From the NCBI GenBank assembly GCA_003131585.1, contig PKVW01000010.1:16371-80370 (forward strand): 64,000 bases of DNA, read 5' to 3'. A program made the position numbers and the translations under genes. This stretch comes from Acidobacteriaceae bacterium. Its GTDB lineage: Bacteria; Acidobacteriota; Terriglobia; Terriglobales; Acidobacteriaceae. Below the pieces are notes generated by a model, which saw nothing but the letters and a program-made list of their open reading frames with translations, did no database searches and was not told the DNA's origin. Below are positions 42,282 through 50,849 of this stretch, one piece after another. Position 1 is the stretch's first letter; each line of letters starts with the position of its first letter.

Positions 42282-43889
42282 TCACTTTTTCTTGCTTCCT
42301 GGCGCTTTCAGTCCGAAAATCTGCAATTGCCGGCTGCTAGCCACAAACACTTCGCCGTTGGCAACTACGGGAACCTGATTCGAATTGTTGCCTGGGTTGG
42401 GCCACGCGCCGGCTGCGGCCCGGAAGATCTGCTTCAGTGTGGCGCCGCTCAATTCGGGATTGAAGGCATAGAGATAGATCGCAGCATTCGAGCCGAAGCC
42501 GAAGACGGGCCGCGATAATGCCCAGATGACAGGGTTCCCGTTGCCGTTGGACGATACACTGGTGAAGAACCCTGAATCCTTTCCGCCTGCGATCGCAGCA
42601 GAGCTGCTGACTCCTGACAACAAGGGCGTGGATGAAGTGTGCACCTTCCAAACCTTGACGCTCCTACCGCCGCTGCTGACGACTCGCGCCGCGCCGTCCC
42701 GGGGATCGACAAAATACGACTCGCCGCACCAGCAAGGGCCGATGGAGTAGCTGCCCAGAACTTTGTTTTTGGTTGAGTAGCCGCCGAGGTTATCTTCGTT
42801 CATCAGGAACATCACCCCGGCTTTGCCCGCAGCAACGGCCAAATGCGGCGTAGAGCCTGGTTGGTCAGGCAACAGCATTACTCCGCCGGAACCGAAGTCC
42901 ACATCGCCCAGATCCAGGCTGTCCTGGTTGCTCGGGGTAAACAGATCCAGGGTGGCGTTCAAGGTGGAAGAAACCTTCACCACGCTTTCCTGGATGTTGG
43001 TTATGCCGTCATAGGTCAAATACTGGGAGTTGCCGGTGACGAACAGGATGTTTCCGGAATCGTCGGCGGCCGGGCCATAGCCGGACATCCAGATCGACGA
43101 GAGAAAATAGCTATTGGGCGATGCGGACTGGGTGTCGACGAGTTGGTTCGGGGGAAGCGGAGTCAACGATGCGGTGCTCCATCCCAGCAGCCAGCCGCGC
43201 GAAAAATTGGCCTGCGCGTCACAGAAGCTGCCGAACGCGGCATAGACATTGCCGTTGGCTAATAGCAGCGCCGGGCGCTGGCGCTGGTAGATGGCGTTGA
43301 AAGCGAATGTGCTGCCATCGGTCAAGGTGTGCGAAGCCGCGACTAACTGCGGAGTGAGTTTGTCGGTCAGGCTGCCGAGGTCGAGCGCGTGGATCCGATA
43401 GGCCGGCCCGGTCGAGTCGGTGCTGTAGATCACGACGTACATCGTGTTGGAACTGGAATCGATCACCGGCGTCGAATGAATGCCGAGGCGAGGACTTGGT
43501 CCACAGGCAGACGGAGGGGTGACTGGCGTTCCGAAATTCGGACTCAACAGAACGGCGCCAGTCTCGGCGTCGACGGCGTAAATCGTGTTGCCTTCGGTGG
43601 CGACGTAGACGACATCGTGTTTGCCTTGATAGTTTCCGCTGGTGATGAGCACGCCGGGCACTACGAGGGGCTGGCCATCCACCTGAGCGTCCAAGGCCAC
43701 GGTTTGCAGAAGGCCGAAGGACTTGGCGTTTACGTTGGCCGGAGTCAGCACCGCCTCGTTCTGATTCCATCCGGTACGATGGTTGTCGTAGTGGTAAGTC
43801 GTGATCGCGGTCTGTGCCGGGACCAGAAGCGTCCCGGCGACAATCTGAGATGCTAGCCAAGCGCTAGGACGAAGGTGTCGGATCCCCAT
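42282..43889 (-). CDS. secreted PQQ-like beta-propeller protein
   Basis: A 535-aa protein with an N-terminal export signal (WLASQIVAGTLLVPAQ). Repeated propeller strands are visible: VYVATEGNTIYAVDAETGAVLLS, YRIHALDLGSLTD, LFVTGNSQYLTYD, VMFLMNEDNLGGYS and GEVFVASSRQLQIFGL. No PQQ-dehydrogenase catalytic motif is evident, so it may be a binding or scaffolding propeller in the periplasm or outside. Monocistronic. Confidence 0.82.
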   Translation of the reverse strand: MGIRHLRPSAWLASQIVAGTLLVPAQTAITTYHYDNHRTGWNQNEAVLTPANVNAKSFGLLQTVALDAQVDGQPLVVPGVLITSGNYQGKHDVVYVATEGNTIYAVDAETGAVLLSPNFGTPVTPPSACGPSPRLGIHSTPVIDSSSNTMYVVIYSTDSTGPAYRIHALDLGSLTDKLTPQLVAASHTLTDGSTFAFNAIYQRQRPALLLANGNVYAAFGSFCDAQANFSRGWLLGWSTASLTPLPPNQLVDTQSASPNSYFLSSIWMSGYGPAADDSGNILFVTGNSQYLTYDGITNIQESVVKVSSTLNATLDLFTPSNQDSLDLGDVDFGSGGVMLLPDQPGSTPHLAVAAGKAGVMFLMNEDNLGGYSTKNKVLGSYSIGPCWCGESYFVDPRDGAARVVSSGGRSVKVWKVHTSSTPLLSGVSSSAAIAGGKDSGFFTSVSSNGNGNPVIWALSRPVFGFGSNAAIYLYAFNPELSGATLKQIFRAAAGAWPNPGNNSNQVPVVANGEVFVASSRQLQIFGLKAPGSKKK

Positions 43890-44066
43890 AGGCGGTACTC
43901 TCCTGAGCTATTTGTGGGTGCCGCCTGACGACCGCAGGCGCGGGGGAGCACCACTTGGGCGACGAGTCTATGACATTTCCGAGGGCTTGTAAAGCGCATT
44001 TGGCGAATGGTCGCGAAGCAAGTCGGCGACCGGGAAGCCGGGGAGTTGACTTGAAAGATGGTGGAA

Positions 44067-44603
44067 TCAGGCCTGGAATTCGGAGGCTTCGGGAAAGCGG
44101 AGTTTGCACTTGGCGAGGGCCAGGGCGAGGAGTTCCTCGATCTTGGTCTCTTCGCAGTTGCGGGACATGGCGAGTTCGCTGACGAGGAGGTAGCGGGCGC
44201 GTTCGAGCATCTTCTTTTCGCGAAAGGAAAGGGGCTTGGCCTGGTGAAGGGCGATCAGGCTCTTGAGGACTCCGGCGACCTCGAACAGAGAGCCGGTGCG
44301 CATGCGATCGGAATTTTCCTTGAAGCGGTCTTTCCAGTCGGCGGTGCTGAGGTCTTCGGCGATGGAGAGAAAGTCCAGGATTTTCTGCACCTCGCCGTTG
44401 CGAACGACGCGGCGAATGCCGACGCTGCCGACGTTGTTGCAAGGCACCATGACCTTGAGACTGCTCGACTTGATGGTGAGGAGATAGAACTTTTCCACCG
44501 TGGCGCCGGTGGAGCGGCTGCTAATTTGTTCGATGACCCCCACGCCGTGGTTGGGGTAGACGACCTTGTCGCCGATGTGGAAATTCAGATCAGCACCACT
44601 CAT
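44067..44603 (-). CDS. carD: CarD-family transcriptional regulator
   Basis: A 178-aa protein. The N-terminal Tudor-like RNA polymerase interaction domain (FHIGDKVVYPNHGVGVIEQISSR, EKFYLLTIKSSSLKVMVPCNNVGSVGIRRVV) is followed by the helical DNA-binding domain with the conserved KDRFKENSDRMRTGSLFEVAGVLKSLIALHQAKPLSFREKKMLERARYLLVSELA. It stabilises the open promoter complex, in Acidobacteria presumably at housekeeping promoters. ATG 44603 is used; the track start adds 68 non-homologous residues. Confidence 0.93.
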   Translation of the reverse strand: MSGADLNFHIGDKVVYPNHGVGVIEQISSRSTGATVEKFYLLTIKSSSLKVMVPCNNVGSVGIRRVVRNGEVQKILDFLSIAEDLSTADWKDRFKENSDRMRTGSLFEVAGVLKSLIALHQAKPLSFREKKMLERARYLLVSELAMSRNCEETKIEELLALALAKCKLRFPEASEFQA

Positions 44604-44865
44604 AAAAGGCACCCGGGAAGGAGTAATAGGGTCTAGTGGGGGAAAAGCGTTGTCTTTACTATAAACAGAGTATCCCGAAATGGGCCGAAAAGCAAGGATT
44701 GGTGCGGGGTTGGGGCATGTGGTGCGGTTCGGGAAAGTGGCGTTCGGCGATGCGAGATGGCAGGTGTGAGGTTGTAAGTCACTGTGCTTAGGCGGGTTAC
44801 ACGTCAAGCCCAGACTAGTTGTTGCCTAACGAGGGAAGCCAGGGAGGGCAGCGCATATAATCGCG

Positions 44866-44889
44866 GCGTGATCTTTGGCGTGATCTTTG
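44866..44889 (+). repeat. 12-nt tandem repeat upstream of ruvX
   Basis: CGTGATCTTTGG twice, perfect, directly before the ruvX translation start. A TATAAT lies at 44855-44860, so the repeat would fall in the transcript leader. Confidence 0.75.
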
Positions 44890-44907
44890 GAAGAGGGAAA
44901 GTCTTCT

Positions 44908-45420
44908 GTGAAACCAAGCCTGATCAAACCGGCCCCGGTTACACCAGCCATACTCAAGCCAGGCTTGGGCGGCGACGATTCGCCGAAAGACAGGGCGGCA
45001 GGGCGAGTCCTTGGGCTGGACGTGGGGTCGAGAAGGATTGGGATCGCGGTGTCGGATCCTCTGGGGATTACCGCCCAGGGACTGGAAACCTTACAGCGGC
45101 GGAACAAGCGGCAGGATTTGGCGGCGCTGGAGCGGGTGATTCGCGACTACACGGTGCTGGAGATCGTGGTCGGGCTGCCGCTGCGCATGAGTGGCGCGGA
45201 GGGGACGCAATCGGAAAAGATGGAGCTGTTCGCGGAAGAACTGCGCAAGCGGTTCCGGCTGCCGGTGCACTTGTGGGATGAGCGGCTGACCTCGGCGGAA
45301 GCGAACCGGCTGCTGCGCGAGACGGATCTGTCGATCAAAAAGCGCGCCCAGGCGGTGGACCGGATGGCGGCTGTTTTGATCTTGCAGGCGTGGATGGAGG
45401 GACGGGGAGCCGGTCGTTAG
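44908..45420 (+). CDS. ruvX: Holliday junction resolvase RuvX/YqgF
   Basis: A 170-aa RNase H-fold nuclease acting in pre-16S rRNA processing and/or Holliday junction resolution. Visible blocks are VLGLDVGSRRIGIAVSDPLGITAQGL (first catalytic Asp), LEIVVGLPLRMSGAEGTQSEKMELFAEEL, VHLWDERLTSAEANRLL and KKRAQAVDRMAAVLILQAWMEG with the last Asp. GTG 44908 follows GAGGGA; the track TTG at 44887 is less likely. The N-terminal 30 residues are Pro-rich and non-conserved. The stop codon lies inside an 11-nt tandem repeat. Confidence 0.92.
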   Translation: MKPSLIKPAPVTPAILKPGLGGDDSPKDRAAGRVLGLDVGSRRIGIAVSDPLGITAQGLETLQRRNKRQDLAALERVIRDYTVLEIVVGLPLRMSGAEGTQSEKMELFAEELRKRFRLPVHLWDERLTSAEANRLLRETDLSIKKRAQAVDRMAAVLILQAWMEGRGAGR

Positions 45421-45430
45421 CCGGTCGTTA
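45409..45430. repeat. 11-nt tandem repeat over the ruvX stop
   Basis: GCCGGTCGTTA twice, followed by GTCGTTCGTT. The first copy contains the end of ruvX including its TAG. Confidence 0.75.
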
Positions 45431-45527
45431 GTCGTTCGTTCATCGTTGGTCTTTAGCGCCTCAGCTAGTGGGCTGATTTACCCGCGGCTCAAAGACTGGA
45501 GTGCCAAAAGCGCGCGCGGCTTGAGGC

Positions 45528-45569
45528 CAACGTCCAACGTGCAACGGCCAACGGCCAACGGCCAACGAC
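45528..45569. repeat. heptamer array next to mltG stop
   Basis: Six 7-nt units: CAACGTC, CAACGTG, CAACGGC three times, CAACGAC. Between the convergent ruvX and mltG genes. Confidence 0.85.
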
Positions 45570-45573
45570 GTTC

Positions 45574-46614
45574 CTACTTTCCTCGCATAGCGCGGCGGTA
45601 GGCTGCCACATTCTTATCGTGTTCCTCGATGGTGCGGGCGAAGCGGTGGTGGCCCTGGGCGTCGGCGACGAAGTAATAGTAGTCGCTCTGCGCGGGATGC
45701 ATAGCCGCTTCGAGCGCGCTCTTGCCGGGATTGCCGATTGGGCCGGGCGGCAATCCCGCGTACTTGTATGTGTTGTAGAGCGAGTTGAACCGCATGTCAT
45801 CGTGATGCAACGCACCGGTGTAGGTTCCGTCCAGAAGTTCGGCGTAGATGACCGTGGGGTCGGCGTCGAGGGCGATTTTCTCCGCCAGGCGGTTGTAGTA
45901 GACGCTGGCGACTATAGGGCGCTCGTCGGCGACGGCGGTTTCTTTTTCGACGATCGATGCCATGATTACGGTGCGCTCGAGATCGGTCCCAGCCACGATT
46001 TGAGGCGAGCTTGATCCGCGCTCCGGTGTTCCGCTTGCTGCCGGCGGAATCAATCCAATCTGATGTGCCACCTGGCGGAACTGCTTGACCATGGCCGCAC
46101 CCATGTCGTGCATGGTTTGCATGCGGCTGAATTGGTAGGTATCGGGGAAAAGGTAGCCCTCGAGAGAAGGCGCGCCGGGAGCGAAATCGGCGATGAGCGC
46201 GGTATCCGATTGCGCCGCTTTCAGAAACTCTTGCGCGGATCCGAGCCCGGCGGCCTCGACGGCGCGCGCGATGTCGAACATGGTGAAGCCTTCCGGAACG
46301 ACCACGGTATGGAAATAAACGTCGCCGCGCCGGAGACGCTTCCGCAGGCCGACGATATTCGCCGGCTTCGCGAAGAGATATTCTCCGGCCTCGAGCGAAC
46401 CGCGGCGGAGCAGGTAGTGCCAGAGGATGAACGCTTCCTCGCTGCGAATGACACCGGCGGATTTGAGTTCAGAGGCGATGCGGCGCGTGGAGTATCCCGG
46501 GCGCAGCATCACGAAGGTTTGCCCCGGAGGTTCCACAGGAGTCAGCAGAGCCCAGGTGAACCAGCCCGCGGACGCGAGCGCCGCAATGAGGACGAGCCAG
46601 ACGATCTTGCGCAC
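45574..46614 (-). CDS. mltG: endolytic murein transglycosylase MltG
   Basis: A 346-aa inner-membrane protein that cuts nascent glycan strands and sets their length. One N-terminal span (IVWLVLIAALASAGWFTWALL) is followed by a LysM-like region and the YceG domain with LEGYLFPDTYQFSR and the catalytic Glu in IMASIVEKETAVADERPIVASVYYNRL. It ends with HHRFARTIEEHDKNVAAYR. Convergent to ruvX. Confidence 0.94.
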   Translation of the reverse strand: MRKIVWLVLIAALASAGWFTWALLTPVEPPGQTFVMLRPGYSTRRIASELKSAGVIRSEEAFILWHYLLRRGSLEAGEYLFAKPANIVGLRKRLRRGDVYFHTVVVPEGFTMFDIARAVEAAGLGSAQEFLKAAQSDTALIADFAPGAPSLEGYLFPDTYQFSRMQTMHDMGAAMVKQFRQVAHQIGLIPPAASGTPERGSSSPQIVAGTDLERTVIMASIVEKETAVADERPIVASVYYNRLAEKIALDADPTVIYAELLDGTYTGALHHDDMRFNSLYNTYKYAGLPPGPIGNPGKSALEAAMHPAQSDYYYFVADAQGHHRFARTIEEHDKNVAAYRRAMRGK

Positions 46615-46801
46615 GATGGCGACAGTTTAGATGATGATGGACGGCGTGTGTAACTGACTTTAGTGATTCTGACTCGGGCTGCCCCGAGCAGGGCATTCGA
46701 CGTCGCCGATAACAACGCTTGCTCCAACCGAGGTTCTTGCTAGTTGTGCAACCTTTCCGGCGCGTTATACTCAAATGATCTGGAGATAAGTTAACCCCTG
46801 C

Positions 46802-47737
46802 ATGAGACGTACTTCGCCCTTGGGGGCTTCGGTTTTGCTTCTCGCAGTCCTGCCCACGACGGCGTGCTTGTTCCGCACGCGGCCGGTGGAGGAAACGTAC
46901 TCCAAGACCGCTCTTCGGGAATCCTCTCAATCAGCATTGATTGACAGCATCAAGCAGCAGGCGGAGAAGATCCGGTCGCTGCAGGCAACCGTGGATATCG
47001 ATACTTCCGCGGGCGGCGCGAAGAAGGGCCATGTCACCGACTACAAAGAGATACGCGGTTACGTGCTGGCGCGGAAGCCGGCGATGCTGCACATGATCGG
47101 GTTGCTGCCGATCGTGCGGACCACGGCCTTCGACATGGTAAGCGACGGACAGGAGTTCAAGTTGTGGATTCCGCCGAGGAACCGCTTTGTAACGGGGCGA
47201 AACGATGTGCAGACCCATGATGCGGACCAGCCCATGGAAAGCATCCGGCCGCAGGATATCTACGAGGCGCTGCTGATCCGCCCCGTCGATCCCGAACGCG
47301 AGATTGCGGTGCTGGAGAATGGTTATGAGATTCTTCACGACTCCAAAGGGCATCGCGTCTTGCAGGAAGACTACGAACTGGTCGTCATTCGAAAGAGAGA
47401 GAAGGTTTGGGGCTTATCGCGCAAGATCGTTTTCAGCCGCGCCGATCTGCAGCCGCATCGCCAGTACATTTACGACGATCAGGGCAAATTGGCGACCGAC
47501 GCCCGCTACGCCAACTACAAGGATTACGATGGCATCAGCTTCCCCTCGCGCATCGAGATTTTCCGGCCCGAGGAGGAGTACGACATCACCCTCAATATGT
47601 TGAAGCTGGAGATGAACAAGCCGCTGCGGGACGACCAGTTCGCTCTGGCGCAGCCGCCCGGAGCGGAGGTGGTGGACCTGGACAAGCCGAAGCCACAATC
47701 CAGCGCCGTGAAGCCGCCGGCGGGCGATGTGCGATAA
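46802..47737 (+). CDS. outer-membrane lipoprotein of the LolA/LolB-like fold (DUF4292-like)
   Basis: A 311-aa protein with a lipoprotein signal (SVLLLAVLPTTAC). After a helical stretch (SALIDSIKQQAEKIRSLQATVDID), beta strands follow in the pattern of lipoprotein-carrier domains (YKEIRGYVLARKPAMLHMIGLLPIVRTTAFDMVSDGQEFKLWIPPRNRFVTG; SFPSRIEIFRPEEEYDITLNMLKLEMN). The 29-nt gap to the permease gene suggests one operon and a role in lipid or lipoprotein handling. The specific function is unproven. Confidence 0.75.
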   Translation: MRRTSPLGASVLLLAVLPTTACLFRTRPVEETYSKTALRESSQSALIDSIKQQAEKIRSLQATVDIDTSAGGAKKGHVTDYKEIRGYVLARKPAMLHMIGLLPIVRTTAFDMVSDGQEFKLWIPPRNRFVTGRNDVQTHDADQPMESIRPQDIYEALLIRPVDPEREIAVLENGYEILHDSKGHRVLQEDYELVVIRKREKVWGLSRKIVFSRADLQPHRQYIYDDQGKLATDARYANYKDYDGISFPSRIEIFRPEEEYDITLNMLKLEMNKPLRDDQFALAQPPGAEVVDLDKPKPQSSAVKPPAGDVR

Positions 47738-47766
47738 AAAGCAATTCGTACTCACCATCAAAACCG

Positions 47767-48873
47767 ATGATGAATAAAATGATTGTCGCCAACCTGGTGC
47801 ATCGGCCGATCCGGTCGCTGATCAGCATTGTGGCCATTGGGTTGGAAGTGGCGTTGATTCTGCTGATCGCGGGCCTGTGCTACGGCATCATGAACGACTC
47901 CAAGAACCGCACCGCGGGCATCGGTGCGGATGTGATTGTGCAGCCGCCGGGATCGTCGTTTTTGGCCGGCATCAGCGGGGCGCCCGTTCCCGCCAAGGTT
48001 GCCGACGTCCTGCGCGGCCTTCCCCACGTCAAGGTGGTGAGTCCGGTGATCTGGCAGCTCTCGACCGCGGGCGCGCTCGAAGTGATTGACGGAATTGACC
48101 TCCCGAGCTTCGAAGCCTTGGGCGGAGCGTTTCAATATGTGCAGGGCGGCCCCTTCCAGGGCCCGAATGACATTTTGGTGGACGACTACATTGCGCGCCA
48201 GAAACACGTGACAGTGGGCAGCGCCATGGAAGTTCTGAACCACAACTTTCGTGTGGCCGGGATTGTGGAGAACGGCCGGGGCGCGCGCAAGTTTCTGCCT
48301 CTGGCCGCGTTGCAGGATTTGATCGGCGCTAAAGATAAGGCTTCGGTCTTCTATGTGAAACTCGACGACTCCGCCAATGCCGATGCGGTGGTGCAAGCGG
48401 TAAAAAATCAGCCCGGCATGGAGAAGTATTCGGTGCTGTCGACGCCGGATTACCTGAGCATGATGACGCCCAGCCGCCTGCCTGGCTTCCGGCCATTCAT
48501 CGGCGTAGTGATCGGGGTGAGCCTGGTCATTGGCTTTCTGGTAATTTTCCAGTCGATGTACGCGGCGGTGATGGAGCGCACGCGCGAGATCGGAATCTTG
48601 AAGTCGCTGGGCGCGTCGAAGTTTTACATCGTGAGCGTCATTCTGCGTGAGACTGGATTGTTGGCCGTGGCTGGCATCGCGCTGGGCATCGGGTTCAGTC
48701 TGGCAGCGAGCTGGGCTATTCGGCAGCGCTTTCCTCTGGTACAGGTGGTGGTGAGCGGAGATTGGGTCCTGCGATCCTGTTTGGTGGCAGTGCTGGGGGC
48801 GGTCGCGGGGGCGCTGTATCCGGCATTCAAGGCGGCGGGAAAAGATCCGATTGAGGCGCTGGCGTACGAGTGA
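47767..48873 (+). CDS. MacB/FtsX-type ABC transporter permease
   Basis: A 368-aa membrane protein with four spans: one near the N-terminus (LISIVAIGLEVALILLIAGLCYG), a periplasmic MacB_PCD domain, and three at the end in the FtsX domain (GVVIGVSLVIGFLVIFQSMYAAVMERTREIGILKSLGASKFYIVSVILRE, LLAVAGIALGIGFSLAASW, VAVLGAVAGALYPAFKAAGKDPIEALAYE). No ATPase gene is adjacent. The track start at 47407 is an overlap with the lipoprotein gene in another frame; ATG 47767 or 47770 is correct. Confidence 0.9.
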   Translation: MMNKMIVANLVHRPIRSLISIVAIGLEVALILLIAGLCYGIMNDSKNRTAGIGADVIVQPPGSSFLAGISGAPVPAKVADVLRGLPHVKVVSPVIWQLSTAGALEVIDGIDLPSFEALGGAFQYVQGGPFQGPNDILVDDYIARQKHVTVGSAMEVLNHNFRVAGIVENGRGARKFLPLAALQDLIGAKDKASVFYVKLDDSANADAVVQAVKNQPGMEKYSVLSTPDYLSMMTPSRLPGFRPFIGVVIGVSLVIGFLVIFQSMYAAVMERTREIGILKSLGASKFYIVSVILRETGLLAVAGIALGIGFSLAASWAIRQRFPLVQVVVSGDWVLRSCLVAVLGAVAGALYPAFKAAGKDPIEALAYE

Positions 48874-48892
48874 GCGGCAGCTCTAAGCGCTT

Positions 48893-48913
48893 CTTAGCTC
48901 TTAGCCTTTAGCC
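48893..48913. repeat. heptamer array
   Basis: CTTAGCT, CTTAGCC, TTTAGCC between the permease gene and the convergent thioredoxin-like gene. Confidence 0.7.
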
Positions 48914-48942
48914 AATGCGAGTTCGTGTATGCTCTTCTTCTT

Positions 48943-49463
48943 TCATTCTTCCGATTCTGGCTTCGCTTCGATTCCAGCCCGGCTCAACAGACGCCGTAGT
49001 CCTCTTTCTCCGGCGGCGCCGCGTTGTTCGCCGGCGATGTTGCCGTCGCGGTCGATCACCACGTAGATCGGATAACTCCGGGCGTCGTACATGGCCGCCA
49101 GGTTGGTGTCTTTGGTGAGCACGATGGGAACGGATCGAGGGTGATCGGCAAGATATTTCTTCACCCTTTGATCAGGCTCGAGGACGTCGACGGCGAGCAC
49201 GATCAGGCCCTTGCCGGCGTTCTCCTTGGCGATGTCGTCGACCAGCGAGGCTTCGTTTTCGCAGTACTTGCACCAGGTAGTCCAGAATTCGAACAGGACA
49301 CTTTGCCTTTAACCGACGCGTTGTTGAACTGGTCGCCAGTCGTAGTCTTGGCGCGGAAGCGAGGAGCGGGTTGGCCGGTCTCGTCGCCCGCGAAGGCGCA
49401 GAGAGCGCCGAGCATGAGTGCGATGGGCGCGATGTGGCGAAGAGCGCGAGGCGGCGCGGCCAT
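48943..49463 (-). pseudogene. TlpA-like thioredoxin-fold protein, frameshifted
   Basis: An exported thiol-disulfide oxidoreductase or redoxin. The 5' part has a signal peptide (IAPIALMLGALCAFAG) and TGQPAPRFRAKTTTGDQFNNASVKGKV. The continuation LFEFWTTWCKYCENEASLVDDIAKENAGKGLIVLAVDVLEPD lies in another frame and runs to IDRDGNIAGEQRGAAGERGLRRLLSRAGIE. Inserting one base in GTGTCCTG (near 49300) restores KVVLFEFWTTWCKYC with the CxxC site. It is therefore a one-base deletion or assembly error, just before the active site. Confidence 0.82.
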
Positions 49464-49655
49464 GGGCCGAATGGTAGCACGGATGTGGAAACCGGTTAGC
49501 CCGAATAGTGAACTCTGCGTTGACAATTCCTTGCAGGCTACGGTATCTTAAAGACTTTGGGAAGTCTTGTGGTTGCCCGCCTGATGGTCTGGCGTCCTCG
49601 CCGGGGAATCAATGAGCGGTCTTCTTTCGCAATTTTTCATTCTGGGAGAGTTCCG

Positions 49656-50096
49656 ATGTCAACCTATTTCCCCAAAGCGGGGGAAATTGTGCGCAAGTGG
49701 TATGTCGTGGATGCGGATGGGCAGACGCTCGGGCGGATGGCCTCGCAGGTAGCGCGCATCCTCATGGGCAAAGAGAATCCGCAGTACACGCCCTTTCTCG
49801 ATACTGGCGATCATGTGATCGTCATTAACGCCGAGAAGGTGAAAACGACCGGCATGAAATCGGAGCAGAAGCAGTATCACCACTACACCGGGTACCCCGG
49901 CGGTCTGCGCACCGAAGATTACCGCAAACGTTTGGCGCGCAAGCCGGAGAAGATCATTGAAGACGCGGTGCGGCGCATGCTGCCCAAGAACAAGCTCGCA
50001 GCTCACATGCTGTCGAAGCTGAATGTCTACAAGGGTGACAAGCATCCGCACGAGGCGCAGAAGCCGCAGCAATTCGCGCTGGAAGTACGGGCATAA
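49656..50096 (+). CDS. rplM: 50S ribosomal protein L13
   Basis: A 146-aa protein. [66 protein letters not shown] and [47 protein letters not shown] are diagnostic. ATG 49656 follows GGGAGAG; the track start is too early. Operon with rpsI 70 nt downstream. Confidence 0.97.
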   Translation: MSTYFPKAGEIVRKWYVVDADGQTLGRMASQVARILMGKENPQYTPFLDTGDHVIVINAEKVKTTGMKSEQKQYHHYTGYPGGLRTEDYRKRLARKPEKIIEDAVRRMLPKNKLAAHMLSKLNVYKGDKHPHEAQKPQQFALEVRA

Positions 50097-50150
50097 TTTT
50101 TTGGTACAACTACTCGCCTTGGCCGCGAAAGCCAGGAGCTTAAGATCCGG

Positions 50151-50164
50151 GAGCTAAGAGCTAA
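50151..50164 (+). repeat. heptamer duplication at the rpsI start
   Basis: GAGCTAA twice, ending 2 nt before the rpsI ATG, so the repeat occupies the ribosome-binding region. A related AGCTTAAGATCCGGG precedes it. Confidence 0.65.
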
Positions 50165-50166
50165 GC

Positions 50167-50562
50167 ATGGCAGAACTGGTGCAGTATTACGGAACGGGAC
50201 GGCGAAAACGGGCTATTGCGCGGGTATACCTGCGTCCGGGCAGCGGCGAGTTTAAGGTTAACGGACGCGAATTCGAGGAGTATTTCGTGACGCCGGCGCA
50301 GCGCTCGAGTGCGAAGGCGCCGTTGGCATCTACCGATACCGCTGCGTCTTTCAACGTCATCGCCAGCGTGTTGGGCGGCGGGGTGCGCGGGCAGGCCGAC
50401 GCGGTGAAGCTCGGGATTGCGCGCGCCTTGATGCAGTTCAACGCGGAGCTGCGCGGCAAGCTGAAGGCCGAGGGCATGGTGACCCGTGACTCGCGCGGCA
50501 AAGAGCGCAAGAAGTACGGCCAGAAGGGCGCGCGAAAGCGGTTCCAGTTCAGCAAGCGGTAA
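50167..50562 (+). CDS. rpsI: 30S ribosomal protein S9
   Basis: A 131-aa protein. [58 protein letters not shown] and the invariant end [18 protein letters not shown], which reaches the ribosomal P site. Second gene of the rplM-rpsI unit. No conventional Shine-Dalgarno; the upstream region is a GAGCTAA heptamer pair. Confidence 0.97.
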   Translation: MAELVQYYGTGRRKRAIARVYLRPGSGEFKVNGREFEEYFVTPAQRSSAKAPLASTDTAASFNVIASVLGGGVRGQADAVKLGIARALMQFNAELRGKLKAEGMVTRDSRGKERKKYGQKGARKRFQFSKR

Positions 50563-50568
50563 GGCAAA

Positions 50569-50680
50569 GTTTCAAGGTTTCATGGTCTCAAAGTTTCAAG
50601 GTTCCTGTGGCCAAACGGTCGCTGCGAAACGCTTGAAACCTGCGAAACTTTGAAACCTGAGTTTTGAGGTGTTCAATTCT
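50569..50680. repeat. octamer repeats forming a long stem-loop, first copy
   Basis: Left arm AAGTTTCAAGGTTTCATGGTCTCAAAG-like octamers; right arm with CTTGAAACCTGCGAAACTTTG. The arms are complementary. It starts 6 nt after rpsI. Confidence 0.75.
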
Positions 50681-50725
50681 TCCTGTGCCTCGCGGCGCGG
50701 GGCAGGGAATGGCAATCGGGAAGGG

Positions 50726-50818
50726 AAGTTTCAACGTTTCCAAGGTTTTAAGGTTTCAAGGAAAAGGCGCGGCGCTCGGACTTTGAAACATTGCAACCTT
50801 GAAACTCTGAAACTTTGA
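50726..50818. repeat. octamer repeats forming a long stem-loop, second copy
   Basis: Left arm AAGTTTCAACGTTTCCAAGG and AAGGTTTCAAGG; right arm CCTTGAAACTCTGAAACTTT. It ends 31 nt before the rpsB start, leaving the AAGGAGG free. Confidence 0.75.
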
Positions 50819-50849
50819 GTTCCTGATGCAGACTAACTAAGGAGGTTCA

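Noticed and set aside
47407-47766. N-terminal extension of the MacB/FtsX-type permease
   Set aside because: Overlaps the lipoprotein gene in another frame and is not conserved-looking; the permease begins at ATG 47767/47770.
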